From positions 62,001 to 126,000 of the forward strand of contig DASXVQ010000072.1 of assembly GCA_036504155.1 (NCBI GenBank): a DNA stretch of 64,000 nt. The letters are read 5' to 3'. The stretch comes from JACRCT01 sp036504155. Lineage in GTDB: Bacteria > Myxococcota > Myxococcia > Myxococcales > UBA5297. Each line of letters opens with the position of its first letter. The first letter of the stretch is position 1. The notes under the pieces are model-generated. The model had not been told where the DNA came from. It saw nothing but the letters and a program-made list of their open reading frames with translations, and ran no database searches. Shown piece after piece: positions 45,067 to 53,368 of this stretch. The translations under genes and the position numbers were made by a program.

Positions 45067-46274
45067 CCGATCTCGCGCTGGAACAACGCGTAGTCCCGCG
45101 AGAGCTTGGCGTACTGCTCCGGCGTGGCGCTCCCGGCGGCAGCCTCCCGGGCCCTCCGCGCCAGCGCCAGGTAGCGCTCTCCCTTGACCTGCGTGCGCTG
45201 CTCGAGCCTGCGCGCGACCTCCTGCTCGTCGAGCTTCGCCGAGATCCCCATCCGGTCGAAGAGCGTTCGCCGCAGCGCGTGGTGCAGCTCGGCGCACAGC
45301 TCGGGCTCGACCCGCGAGGCCTGATAGAGCTGCGCGAGCTGCGACACGTACTCTCCTTGCGACCTCCTCCGCCCTGCCGAAAGCGGCCGCGCCTGACCCA
45401 GCCGCCGTCCCAGCGCCAGCGCCAACACCGCGGCGCCGAGCAGCAGCTGGAGGATCGTCGGCCCGATGGCGAAGAGCAGGCCCCGGCCGGTCTCCTCGGG
45501 CGGCTGGTGGTGGTACTCGTCGAAGTACACCCGGCCGCGCGAGGCGAGGTTCGCCCAGAACTGCAGGTTGTCGCCCAGCGCCAGTCGCCGGTTCTCGGCG
45601 AGGTCCGAACCCGCCAGCAGCACGAACTCGCCCTTGCCCCAGCCGATGACCAGCACCGCCGGCGCCTCGCCCTCTCCGGCGATGGCCCGCGCCCGGGAGA
45701 CCGCCGACTCCAGCCCGTCGTCCGCCGCGACGCGCAGGCCCTTCACGCCGGAGAGGAGCGGGTGGGGCAGCCACGGGTCCGCGTTCGTCCCGGTCGGGTC
45801 GTCCTTCTCCCGCGACTTGGCCAAGACCGCGCGCAGCCCCTCGTCCAGACCCTCGGTGTCGATGAGCGGGGCAGGCCGCACGCCGAAGATCCACTTGAGC
45901 GAGAGGAAGGTCTCCACGTACTGCGTGCGCACGCGCCGCGGCACGCCGTAGACGAAGGTGTTGCCGTCGCCCACCCAGTCGCCGATGGCGACCATCTCCT
46001 CCTGGCTGATGGGCCGGTTCGTCGGCGCGATGGCGAGCACGACCTTGGCGTCCGCCGGCAGCCGGGTGATGGGGGCGCTGAGCACGCCCGGCGCCGCCCC
46101 GCTCTCGGCGAGGTAGGTGAACAGGCCCTTGGCCCCGCGAGCGTCGGGGTTCTCGATGCTGGGGATGGGCGACTCGGCCTGGCGCGTCTCGCCGGAGCGC
46201 AGCGCCACCGCCGCGCCGGCGACGAAGCAGAGCGCCAGGGCGTACCAGGCGGCGAGCGAGGCGCGCTTCTTCAC
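45060..46274 (-). CDS. DUF4350 membrane protein
   Basis: The gene encodes 404 aa from a GTG overlapping the upstream stop (GTGA). One helix lies near the N-terminus. The DUF4350 core includes SIENPDARGAKGLFTYLAES, VVLAIAPTNRPISQEEM and GRVYFDEYHHQPP. A second helix (IGPTILQLLLGAAVLALALG) and a cytoplasmic helical tail (LYQASRVEPELCAELHHALR) follow. Known members sit with DUF4129, MoxR and DUF58 genes and may act in envelope assembly; here MoxR/DUF58 lie only 2 kb away, across the RAYT unit. Confidence 0.85.
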   Translation of the reverse strand: MKKRASLAAWYALALCFVAGAAVALRSGETRQAESPIPSIENPDARGAKGLFTYLAESGAAPGVLSAPITRLPADAKVVLAIAPTNRPISQEEMVAIGDWVGDGNTFVYGVPRRVRTQYVETFLSLKWIFGVRPAPLIDTEGLDEGLRAVLAKSREKDDPTGTNADPWLPHPLLSGVKGLRVAADDGLESAVSRARAIAGEGEAPAVLVIGWGKGEFVLLAGSDLAENRRLALGDNLQFWANLASRGRVYFDEYHHQPPEETGRGLLFAIGPTILQLLLGAAVLALALGRRLGQARPLSAGRRRSQGEYVSQLAQLYQASRVEPELCAELHHALRRTLFDRMGISAKLDEQEVARRLEQRTQVKGERYLALARRAREAAAGSATPEQYAKLSRDYALFQREIGC

Positions 46275-47269
46275 GCGGCCTCCTTCGGCCTGAAGCGCGC
46301 GGCCTCGTCGCGCGCCGCCCGGGCCTCGCCCACGAACCGCCGCGCCTCGTCCAGCGGCACCTGCGAGAGCGAGTACCAGGCCCGGTCGTAGAAGCCGACG
46401 AGCGAGCGCACCGAGCCGACCAGCGACGCCGGCCCGCCCCGCGCTTCCACGTGCTCGGCGACCTCGCGGTTGGTGGCCGCGCGGCCCGGCGTGGCCAGCC
46501 GCACCCGCTCCAGCGTCGCCAGCAGCGACAGGAGCCCGCTGCGGATGGCCTCCCGTCCGTCGCCGCGCTCCAGCGCTCCGCCGGCGTCCTGCTCGTAGCG
46601 CGCCGGATCGTCCAGGACGATCGTCCCCAGGCTCGTCGGACCGGCGGCGCGGCGCCGCGCCAGGCGGGTCCGCGCGAGCCGCCAGGCGAGGTAGGCCAGC
46701 GCGAGGCACGTCGCGACCAGGAAGGCGGCGCGGATGGAGACGACCCCCTTCTGCACGAGCTCGCTCTCGGCGAAGACGTCGCGCAGCCAGGTCCAGATGC
46801 GCTGGAAGAGCCGCGCCAGGAACTGCTCGTCGCGCGAGCGCAGGTCGTACTCGGGCCGGGAGAGGATGCTCACCGCCAGGCCGCGGTCGATCCGGGCGGG
46901 CGGGGGCACCTCGTGCCCGAGCAGCTTGCAGGTGGACTTGAGCCGCTCGGCGGTGAAGTGCATCCGCTCGGCCAGGTCGCGCCGGCTCTCGTCCTTCTCC
47001 GCCTCCCGGAGGAAGCGCTCCAGGAAGGGCAGGCGAAGCCCGTGCTGGGTCTCCAGGATCCGCGCGGCCCCCAGCGCCCGCTGGGCCTGCTGCCGGGCCT
47101 CCTCGAGCTGGAGGGCGACCCGCGCGTCGTCGAGCCTCCGGCCGACTTCCTTCACCTGCGCGGCCCCCGCCAGGCACTGCTCGACCTCCGGGTTCGCCGG
47201 CGCCTCCACCGGCGCCGCGGCGCCCAGCGCGGCGGGAAAGAGCGCCAGCGCCAGGGCCGCAGCGATCAC
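46271..47269 (-). CDS. DUF4129 domain membrane protein
   Basis: The gene encodes 332 aa from a GTG start overlapping the previous stop as GTGA. A signal peptide (about residues 1-20) is followed by a helical periplasmic part with a long coiled coil. One helix (AAFLVATCLALAYLAWRL) leads to a cytoplasmic DUF4129-type domain with GREAIRSGLLSLLATLERV, PGRAATNREVAEHV and RSLVGFYDRAWYS. It is the middle gene of a coupled membrane operon and likely partners DUF4350. Confidence 0.82.
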   Translation of the reverse strand: MIAAALALALFPAALGAAAPVEAPANPEVEQCLAGAAQVKEVGRRLDDARVALQLEEARQQAQRALGAARILETQHGLRLPFLERFLREAEKDESRRDLAERMHFTAERLKSTCKLLGHEVPPPARIDRGLAVSILSRPEYDLRSRDEQFLARLFQRIWTWLRDVFAESELVQKGVVSIRAAFLVATCLALAYLAWRLARTRLARRRAAGPTSLGTIVLDDPARYEQDAGGALERGDGREAIRSGLLSLLATLERVRLATPGRAATNREVAEHVEARGGPASLVGSVRSLVGFYDRAWYSLSQVPLDEARRFVGEARAARDEAARFRPKEAA

Positions 47270-48306
47270 TTGCCGGTCCCCATGCGCGAGGCGAGCAGCT
47301 CCAGGTCGAAGCCCTCCTTGCGGATGCGCAGGTCGAAGTAGAAGACGGTCACCGCCAAGAGGCCGAAGGGGGTCACCGCCGCCTGGGTGAGGATGCCCAG
47401 CACGTCCACCGGGACGCTCAGGTACAGCGGCACGAGCGACGGGTCGAACCGCTCGGGGTCGATGGGCGAGACGCCGTAGGCGCTGTTGAGCAGCGCCGTG
47501 GGGAGCGAGGTCACGGCCATGACCGAGATCGAGATGCAGAAGTTGACGGCGTAGAGGATGGACAGCCGGATCTTGCAGTTGTCGATCAGCGAGGGCCCGA
47601 TGCGGCCGGCCATCAGCGCCGCGCTGCGCCGCATGGAGCCGATGAACGACCGCTTCTCGATGACCACGACCTCCGAGACCACGGCGTAGCGCAGCAGCAG
47701 GTAGAGCAGGACGACGAGCTCGAGCAGCAACGCCAGGACCACCCCGGCGACGAAGAGGGCGACGCGCCCGGGCCCCGCCGCGACCGCGAAGGACAGCGCC
47801 ATCGCGCCCACTCCGGGGACCGTGGAGAGCACCAGCAGGAGCGTGCACCAGGCGAGCAGCACGAGGTAGGTGCCCACCAGCTGGGGCGCGCGCTCGAAGC
47901 CCTCCCGCAGCGCCAGGCCCGCCTCGATCCGCTCGCCCAGGTACGCCCGGGCGGAGCCCGCGGTGATGGCGGCGAGGGAGAGCTGGTAGAGCAGCAGGCT
48001 CACGAAGCCGATGGCGGCGATCAGCAGCATGAGCCACGCGAGCTGCACCAGGTCCGAGGCCTGGGCTCCCTTGGCCGTCTGCCGCACGAAGCTCGCGGTC
48101 CTGAGCAGCGCGACCTTGGCCAGGACGTAGATGGGCGCCTGGAAGGTCAGCATGACGATGAACAGGCGCGAGAAGTTGGCCCGGAACAGCTGCAGCGCGC
48201 GGTCGATGACCTCGCCCGTGCTCAGCGGACGCAGCGCCGGGAGCGCCGGCGCGGCCGAGGCTGCCTGGGGTGGCTGGACGAGCTCGGTGCCTAGCGGCGT
48301 CTCCAC
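47266..48306 (-). CDS. Polytopic membrane protein (GDPD-membrane-domain-like)
   Basis: The gene encodes 346 aa from a GTG start. A short Pro/Ala-rich N-terminus leads to RPLSTGEVIDRALQLFRANF, the amphipathic opening of glycerophosphodiester-phosphodiesterase membrane-domain proteins, then about six helices. GSMRRSAALMAGRIG is the repeated charged-helix motif seen in the same family. No catalytic domain is present. The stop overlaps the DUF4129 start (GTGA). Its role is unknown; it may recruit the partner proteins. Confidence 0.78.
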   Translation of the reverse strand: METPLGTELVQPPQAASAAPALPALRPLSTGEVIDRALQLFRANFSRLFIVMLTFQAPIYVLAKVALLRTASFVRQTAKGAQASDLVQLAWLMLLIAAIGFVSLLLYQLSLAAITAGSARAYLGERIEAGLALREGFERAPQLVGTYLVLLAWCTLLLVLSTVPGVGAMALSFAVAAGPGRVALFVAGVVLALLLELVVLLYLLLRYAVVSEVVVIEKRSFIGSMRRSAALMAGRIGPSLIDNCKIRLSILYAVNFCISISVMAVTSLPTALLNSAYGVSPIDPERFDPSLVPLYLSVPVDVLGILTQAAVTPFGLLAVTVFYFDLRIRKEGFDLELLASRMGTGK

Positions 48307-48332
48307 GGTTCGCTCACCCCGGTGGCAAGGCT

Positions 48333-48956
48333 TCAGGCCGCCTGGAACGCCGAGAGAAGCCTCGCCGCCGCGGCCCCCGGATCTTGCGCCGAGAAGACGG
48401 CGCGGATGCAAGCGATCCCGCGGAAGCCCTGGGCACGCAGGCCCTTGGCGTTGGCCTCGTCGACGCCGCCGAGGGCCACCAGCGGAAGCCCGACGGCCAG
48501 CGCCTCGGGGAGGCGGAAGGTGCCGACCGGCGGCCCGTAGCGGGCCTTGGACGGGGTGGGGAAGACGGGGCCCCAGACCGCGAAGTCGGCGCCGGGGGCG
48601 CGCTCGCAGAGCTCCTCGGGAGAGTGGCAGGAGACGCCGATCAGCGCGCCCGGCCAGACGCGGCGGGCGTCGGCGGCGCTCATCGAGTCGCCGCCCAGGT
48701 GGACGCCGTCCGCGCCCAGCGCCAGCGCCACGTCGAGCCGATCGTTGAGCAACAGCGGCACGTCGCGGGCGCGGCAGGCCTCGAGCGCGGCCCGGCCCAG
48801 CGCGAACAGCTCGCGGGGCTTCAGGTCCTTCTCGCGCAGCTGCACGGCCACCCGCGTCGGGTCGATCTTCGAGAGCGCGGCGGCGAGAGCCTCGGGCAGG
48901 GGCAGGGCGCTCGCCGTGCGATCCGTCACCAGGTAGAGCGCGGGGGCGCCCCTCAA
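48333..48956 (-). CDS. thiE: Thiamine-phosphate synthase
   Basis: The gene encodes 207 aa from a TTG overlapping the thiG stop codon (TTGA). ThiE joins hydroxymethylpyrimidine pyrophosphate and thiazole phosphate to make thiamine phosphate. The motifs are clear: LYLVTDR, VQLREKDLKPREL, LLLNDRLDVALALGADGVHL, GVSCHSPEEL and VWGPVFPTPSKA. Length is normal. It is the third gene of a thiS-thiG-thiE set. The next gene, a membrane protein, starts 26 nt downstream. Confidence 0.95.
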   Translation of the reverse strand: MRGAPALYLVTDRTASALPLPEALAAALSKIDPTRVAVQLREKDLKPRELFALGRAALEACRARDVPLLLNDRLDVALALGADGVHLGGDSMSAADARRVWPGALIGVSCHSPEELCERAPGADFAVWGPVFPTPSKARYGPPVGTFRLPEALAVGLPLVALGGVDEANAKGLRAQGFRGIACIRAVFSAQDPGAAAARLLSAFQAA

Positions 48957-49726
48957 GAGATGAGGCCCTCGATGGGGCTGGAGGCGGTGGCGTAGAGCTT
49001 CTTGGGGATGCGGCCGGCGAGGTACGCCTCGCGGCCGGCCTGGATGGCGAGCTTCATCGCGGTCGCCATGCGGACGGGGTCCTTGGCGCCGGCGATGGCG
49101 GTGTTCATGAGCACGCCGTGGCAGCCCAGCTCCATCGCGACCGCCGCGTCGCTGGCGGTGCCCACGCCGGCGTCGACGATGACCGGGACCTTCACCGTCT
49201 CCAGGATGAGCCGGATGTTGTACGGGTTGCGGATGCCCAGCCCGCTGCCGATGGGCGCCGCCAGCGGCATGACCGCGGCGCAGCCGGCGTCCTCGAGCTT
49301 CTTGCAGGTGATGGGGTCGTCGGTGATGTAGGGCAGGACCGTGAAGCCGTCCTTGACCAGGATCCGCGCGGCCTTGAGGGTCTCCTCGACGTCCGGGAAG
49401 AGCGTCTTCTGGTCGCCCAGGACCTCGAGCTTGACCAGGCTGCCCATCGACAGCTCGCGCGCCAGGTGGCAGGTGCGGATGGCGTCCTCGGCGGTGTAGC
49501 AGCCGGCGGTGTTGGGCAGCAGCGTGCGCGTCGCGGTGTCGATCCAGCTGAACATCGACGCCTCGCCCTTGGCGTTGAGGTCCACCCGCCGCAGGGCGAC
49601 GGTGACCACCTCGGCGCCGGAGGCCTCGTGGGCCGCCTTCATCGCGGCGAAGTCCTTGTACTTGCCGGTGCCGATGAAGAGGCGGGAGGTGAAGGTGTAG
49701 GAGCCGATCTTCAGTTCGTCGGTCAT
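48953..49726 (-). CDS. thiG: Thiazole synthase
   Basis: This 257-aa TIM-barrel enzyme makes the thiazole of thiamine from deoxyxylulose phosphate, dehydroglycine and ThiS thiocarboxylate. Visible motifs are SRLFIGTGKYKDF, EVVTVALRRVDLN, and VKLEVLGDQKTLFPD with the Schiff-base Lys. VPVIVDAGVGTASDAAVAME and VLMNTAIAGAKDPVRMA follow. It lies 71 nt after thiS. No thiO, thiH or thiF gene is in the window, so the glycine or tyrosine route cannot be told. Confidence 0.96.
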   Translation of the reverse strand: MTDELKIGSYTFTSRLFIGTGKYKDFAAMKAAHEASGAEVVTVALRRVDLNAKGEASMFSWIDTATRTLLPNTAGCYTAEDAIRTCHLARELSMGSLVKLEVLGDQKTLFPDVEETLKAARILVKDGFTVLPYITDDPITCKKLEDAGCAAVMPLAAPIGSGLGIRNPYNIRLILETVKVPVIVDAGVGTASDAAVAMELGCHGVLMNTAIAGAKDPVRMATAMKLAIQAGREAYLAGRIPKKLYATASSPIEGLIS

Positions 49727-49797
49727 GGCTGGCGTCCTCGAGAGTGTTCAGCGGATGCGGCGGTTCAGCACGGCGGGACCGGCCTGCGGCCCGTCTT

Positions 49798-49998
49798 TCA
49801 TCCCCCGCCCACGAAGGTGACGACCTCGACGGCGTCGCCCTCGGCGAGGCGGTGCTCGGCGTGCCTGGCGCGGGGCACGATGGCCCGGTTGACCTCGACC
49901 GCGACGCGGGGGGCGGTCACGCCGACCAGCGCGAGCAGATCGGCGATGGTCGCCGCCGGCGGCACCTCGCGCGTCTCGCCGTTCACCGTGAGCTTCAT
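49798..49998 (-). CDS. thiS: Thiamine sulfur carrier protein
   Basis: This 66-aa ubiquitin-fold protein opens with MKLTVNGETREV and ends in the required Gly-Gly (VVTFVGGG), where the thiocarboxylate forms. It donates sulfur to ThiG, encoded 71 nt downstream. It is the first gene of the operon. No TPP riboswitch is recognisable in the 122 bp between it and the divergent crp-like gene. Confidence 0.95.
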   Translation of the reverse strand: MKLTVNGETREVPPAATIADLLALVGVTAPRVAVEVNRAIVPRARHAEHRLAEGDAVEVVTFVGGG

Positions 49999-50052
49999 CG
50001 CGCCCCTAGATAGGTCGGCGGGCGAGGGGAGTCAACGACGGCCTTGCGAGGC

Positions 50053-50082
50053 TTGACCCGCGAGCGAGCGCCCCCCTAGCAT
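50053..50082 (+). promoter_or_regulatory. Candidate promoter of the Crp-family gene
   Basis: TTGACC, an 18-nt spacer and TAGCAT end 39 nt before the ATG. TTGACC matches five of six bases of the -35 consensus, strong for this G+C content. Confidence 0.5.
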
Positions 50083-50120
50083 CCACCTCTCGACATTCCG
50101 GAAGGGCCTGGGGAGGTGGC

Positions 50121-50813
50121 ATGCGCCACAAGGAGCTGCTCAAGAGGGTCAGCATCTTCGCGGACCTCGACGACTCGGCCCTGGCGAGCCTGGAGCGGAT
50201 CGCCACCGAGCGCCAGTTCAGCCGCGAGAGCGTCATCGTCTCCCAGGAGGACAAGGGTGACGCGCTGTACGTCGTGGTCGACGGCAAGGTGAAGGTGGTG
50301 CTCTACGGGCGCAGCGGCCGCGAGGTCATCCTCTCGGTGTTCAAGCCCGGCGACTTCTTCGGCGAGATGAGCCTGCTCGACAACCAGCCGCGCAGCGCCA
50401 ACGTCATCGCGCTGGAGCCGGCGACGATGCTGGTGGTCGAGCGCAAGGCCTTCGCCGACCACGTGGCGAACCACCCCAAGGTGGCGCTGGGCATCCTCAA
50501 GGAGATGAGCCGCCGCCTGCGCCGCGCCGACGCCATCATCGGCAACCTGGCGCTGCTGGACGTCTTCGGCCGGGTGGCGCGCTACCTGCGCGAGCTGGCC
50601 AAGACCGACGGCGAGCCGTTGGAGGGCGCGGTGATCATCCGGGCGCGGCCGACGCAGCAGGAGATCGCCTCGATGATCGGCACCTCCCGGGAGACGGTGT
50701 CGCGGGCCCTCTCCGAGTTCCAGCGCCGCGGCTTCATCGAGCTGTCCGGCAAGCGCATCATCCTGCGCGCCAGCTTCGTCCTCAGCGACGACTACGCGCT
50801 CGAGGCAGGGTAG
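50121..50813 (+). CDS. Crp/Fnr-family transcription regulator
   Basis: The gene encodes 230 aa. The N-terminal cyclic-nucleotide domain has DALYVVVDGKVKVVLYG and the phosphate-binding cassette FGEMSLLDNQPRSANV. That cassette keeps the Glu and the Arg-Ser used to hold cAMP in Crp. The C-terminal helix-turn-helix is TQQEIASMIGTSRETVSRAL. It lacks the Cys cluster of Fnr. It is therefore likely to respond to a cyclic nucleotide; a cyclase is encoded elsewhere in the window. A strong promoter candidate lies just upstream. Confidence 0.92.
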   Translation: MRHKELLKRVSIFADLDDSALASLERIATERQFSRESVIVSQEDKGDALYVVVDGKVKVVLYGRSGREVILSVFKPGDFFGEMSLLDNQPRSANVIALEPATMLVVERKAFADHVANHPKVALGILKEMSRRLRRADAIIGNLALLDVFGRVARYLRELAKTDGEPLEGAVIIRARPTQQEIASMIGTSRETVSRALSEFQRRGFIELSGKRIILRASFVLSDDYALEAG

Positions 50814-50819
50814 CCCGCG

Positions 50820-51176
50820 ATGCGGACCCGCGGCCCCAGCGTCAAGGTGGTGGACGCCAGCTTCCTGATCGAGCGGGCCGCCGAGGCGCGCGCGCTGCTC
50901 AAGCTCGGCCTGGACACGCCGCGGGAGCTGGAGAAGGCGCTCTCCGACTCCGGGTGGACCCTCCACCGCGCCTCCGACGGGTCCATCGACGACCTCGACT
51001 TCTCGGGCCCGACCCTCTCGGCCGAGTTCAACGCGGTGCTGGGGCAATTGGGGCCGTTCGTGGCCGGCGGGTCGTTCGTCGTCCTGGAGAACGACGAGGG
51101 AGTGCAGTGCCGCTGGGACTTCGACGGCCGGGAGTGCCACTTCGTCGATCTGGGCCTGGCGGCGGAGGCCGTCTGA
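50820..51176 (+). CDS. Protein of unknown function
   Basis: This 118-aa soluble protein starts 6 bp after the Crp-type regulator gene and is probably cotranscribed. It is acidic, with a helical first half (LIERAAEARALLKLGL, TPRELEKALSD) and a beta-strand-rich second half (GSFVVLENDEGVQCRWDFDG). No family is recognised. The position suggests an accessory or target of the regulator. Confidence 0.65.
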   Translation: MRTRGPSVKVVDASFLIERAAEARALLKLGLDTPRELEKALSDSGWTLHRASDGSIDDLDFSGPTLSAEFNAVLGQLGPFVAGGSFVVLENDEGVQCRWDFDGRECHFVDLGLAAEAV

Positions 51177-51212
51177 CCCCCCCGTCTGGAATGTCCAATC
51201 GTCAGCTTCTCA

Positions 51213-51241
51213 TTGCTCTCCGGGTTTGCGAGGAGTTATAC
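51213..51241 (+). promoter_or_regulatory. Candidate promoter of the lipoprotein gene
   Basis: TTGCTC, a 17-nt spacer and TTATAC lie in a markedly A/T-rich patch. It is the best sigma-70-like match in the window. Confidence 0.55.
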
Positions 51242-51326
51242 AGTTTCGCCGCAATTGGCCGGCCCCTGGGGCGGGCGTAGCACCGAAAAACGAGCTTCGA
51301 ACCCATCGGTTGGAGGGAAACAAACA

Positions 51327-51992
51327 ATGGCTCAGGTCCGCATCCTCTTCCTTGCGCTCGCCGCTCTCTCGCTCGCGGGCTGCGGAAAGGCCGTCTGCGA
51401 CAAGGTCGCCGACGGGTACTACGCCTACCGTTCGGCCGCGCTGGGCTGCGCCTACGTGGTGCCTTCGGTGAAGATCGGCGACGCCTGCGGCGTGAACTCG
51501 GCCCAGTGCGACGGCAACGACACCACGCTGCTGGAGAACTACGGGACCTGCCTCGGCGAAATCGCCAAGTGCGAGACCGGCAAGGAGCAGGCCTTCGCCG
51601 ACGCCGAGACCGCCTGCTTCAAGGGGCTCGCGGGGCTCTCGGATGGCTGCTACGCCGGGCTCAGCATGATCTGCACGACGAGCACCAATCAGGTTTCGTC
51701 GCTTCTCGATGCGTGGGACATGGCGGACTCGCGGGCGGGGAACTGCACGACTCCTCCACCCGCTGTGGCTCGTCCTTTCAAGGAGTGGGAAGACTGCCTG
51801 CGCGGCATCGGCACCTGCAGCCACGCAGATGTCACGAAGCTCGAGGCCTACACGCTCTGCCTCAGCAGCCTCGACAAGTGCGAGGACGGCAAGGAAGCGG
51901 AATTCACCGCGGCTGAGGATGCCTGCCTGACTGCCTTGAGCCTGTCCACGGCGTGCGCCGAGGCGCTCAAGGTGCCGGCTGCCGCTCCGTAG
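51327..51992 (+). CDS. Cys-rich lipoprotein of unknown function
   Basis: The gene encodes 221 aa. GGAGGG lies about 9 nt before the ATG and the signal ends in LSLAGC. The mature part has paired Cys about 10-15 residues apart in helical repeats of the form CLxxIxxCxxxKEQAFADAExAC. These occur at about residues 75-90 and again at about 155-205, so it looks like two copies of one unit. The gene has its own strong promoter candidate and a strong terminator. Confidence 0.8.
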   Translation: MAQVRILFLALAALSLAGCGKAVCDKVADGYYAYRSAALGCAYVVPSVKIGDACGVNSAQCDGNDTTLLENYGTCLGEIAKCETGKEQAFADAETACFKGLAGLSDGCYAGLSMICTTSTNQVSSLLDAWDMADSRAGNCTTPPPAVARPFKEWEDCLRGIGTCSHADVTKLEAYTLCLSSLDKCEDGKEAEFTAAEDACLTALSLSTACAEALKVPAAAP

Positions 51993-52014
51993 GCGACCGA
52001 ACTCCAAAGAATCC

Positions 52015-52053
52015 AGGCGCCGGGCCCTTCGATGGGCTCGGCGCCTTCTTTTT
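52015..52053 (+). terminator. Intrinsic terminator after the lipoprotein gene
   Basis: A 13-bp stem (AGGCGCCGGGCCC paired with GGGCTCGGCGCCT, one G-U) has a 6-nt loop and is followed by TTCTTTTT. It ends the rightward lipoprotein transcript. Confidence 0.85.
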
Positions 52054-52097
52054 GGGTCTCGGTCGGGCCCGGGAGCGCGGGCAGTCGTCGGGCCCGC

Positions 52098-52136
52098 AAA
52101 AGCACTGCGCCGGACCCCGTGAGGAGCCCGGCGCAG
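52098..52136 (-). terminator. Intrinsic terminator after the aldolase gene
   Basis: Read on the minus strand, the stem CTGCGCCGG pairs with CCGGCGCAG around a 14-nt loop, followed by CTTTT. It lies 35 bp beyond the aldolase stop. Confidence 0.75.
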
Positions 52137-52170
52137 CGTTGTTCCAATGGCTGGGACTGAAGCCCGAAGC

Positions 52171-53085
52171 CTACTTCTTGTAGACGTCCATCACGTCGTG
52201 CAGGAGCTTGACGGCCGCGTCGTGCGGACGCTGGAAGGCGTTGCGGCCCATGATGGAGCCGAAGGCGCCGCCGTCGCGCAGGCCCTTGATCTCCTCGAGG
52301 ACCTCGGCGTCGCCCTTGGACTCGCCGCCCGAGAAGATGACGATGCGCTTGCCGTTGAAGCACGACTGGACGACGTGCTTGACGCGGTCGGCCAGGGTGG
52401 CGTGCGGGATGTTCATCTTCTCGAAGACCTTCTTCGCCTCGGCCTGCTCGATGAAGTCCTTCGGCGGCTTGACCTTCACCACGTGGGCGCCGAGCTGGCA
52501 GGCGATCTGGGCGGCGTAGCCGGCGACGTCGACCGCGGTCTCGCCGTCCTTGCTGATGGAGCCGCGCGGGTAGCTCCAGACGATCGTCGGGATGCCCTTG
52601 GCCTTGCCTTCGCGGATGAGCTCGCGCAGGTCCTCGTACATCTTCGTGCGGTCGCCCGAGCCGGGGTAGATGGTGTAGCCGATGGCGCTGCAGCCGAGGC
52701 GGAGCGCGTCATCCACGCTGCCGGTGACGGCCGACAGGGGGTTCGGCACCTTGGCGAGCGTGTCGGAGTTGTTGAGCTTGAGGATGAGGGGGATCTGGCC
52801 GGCGAACTTGGCGGCGCCCGCCTCCAGGAAGCCCAGCGGCGCGGCGTAGGCGTTGCAGCCCGAGTCGATGGCGAGCTGGAAGTGGTAGTCGGGGTCGTAG
52901 GCGGCCGGGTTCGGGCCGAACGAGCGGACGGGGCCGTGCTCGAAGCCCTGGTCGACCGGCAGGATCACCAGCTTGCCGGTGCCGGCGAGGTAGCCGCTGT
53001 TCAGCAGGCGCGCCAGGTTCGAGAGCACGCCGGGGTTTTCACCCGCGTACCAGGACAGAATCTGCTTCACGCGATCGGTCAACAT
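52171..53085 (-). CDS. fbaB: Class I fructose-bisphosphate aldolase (DhnA/FbaB type)
   Basis: This 304-aa TIM-barrel enzyme interconverts fructose-1,6-bisphosphate with glyceraldehyde-3-phosphate and dihydroxyacetone phosphate. Motifs of the DhnA/archaeal class I group are visible: LVILPVDQGFEHGPVRSF, TIVWSYPRGSISKDG, the Schiff-base Lys in HVVKVKPPKDF, and IVIFSGGESKG for phosphate binding. Length is normal. Fbp phosphatase genes are not nearby. Confidence 0.93.
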   Translation of the reverse strand: MLTDRVKQILSWYAGENPGVLSNLARLLNSGYLAGTGKLVILPVDQGFEHGPVRSFGPNPAAYDPDYHFQLAIDSGCNAYAAPLGFLEAGAAKFAGQIPLILKLNNSDTLAKVPNPLSAVTGSVDDALRLGCSAIGYTIYPGSGDRTKMYEDLRELIREGKAKGIPTIVWSYPRGSISKDGETAVDVAGYAAQIACQLGAHVVKVKPPKDFIEQAEAKKVFEKMNIPHATLADRVKHVVQSCFNGKRIVIFSGGESKGDAEVLEEIKGLRDGGAFGSIMGRNAFQRPHDAAVKLLHDVMDVYKK

Positions 53086-53368
53086 GTTCGGTCTCCTCCG
53101 GTCTTGCAGTTGGGGCTGAACCTCGAAGAAAGGCTCGCCCGCCTGGCAGTGTGCCGGCCAGGCAGGCGCCAGCGCGGCGGACTATGCCCCAGCCCGATCC
53201 CGCGCTGCAAGCAAGTCTCGGCACCCCTACGGGTCGAGGTCTTTTAGTTGTGCAGCGGACGCGGCCGCGCCCAGCTTCGGGCGGCCGGGCGTCCGGCTGC
53301 ACCCGTTCGGAGCGATGGGTTTCGACGGCTCGGCAGGCTCGAAGGTCTGCAACCGGGGAGGCGGAGGG

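Noticed and set aside
49999..50120. TPP riboswitch upstream of thiS
   Set aside because: No CTGAGA-type thi-box or paired helices are visible in the 122-bp gap.
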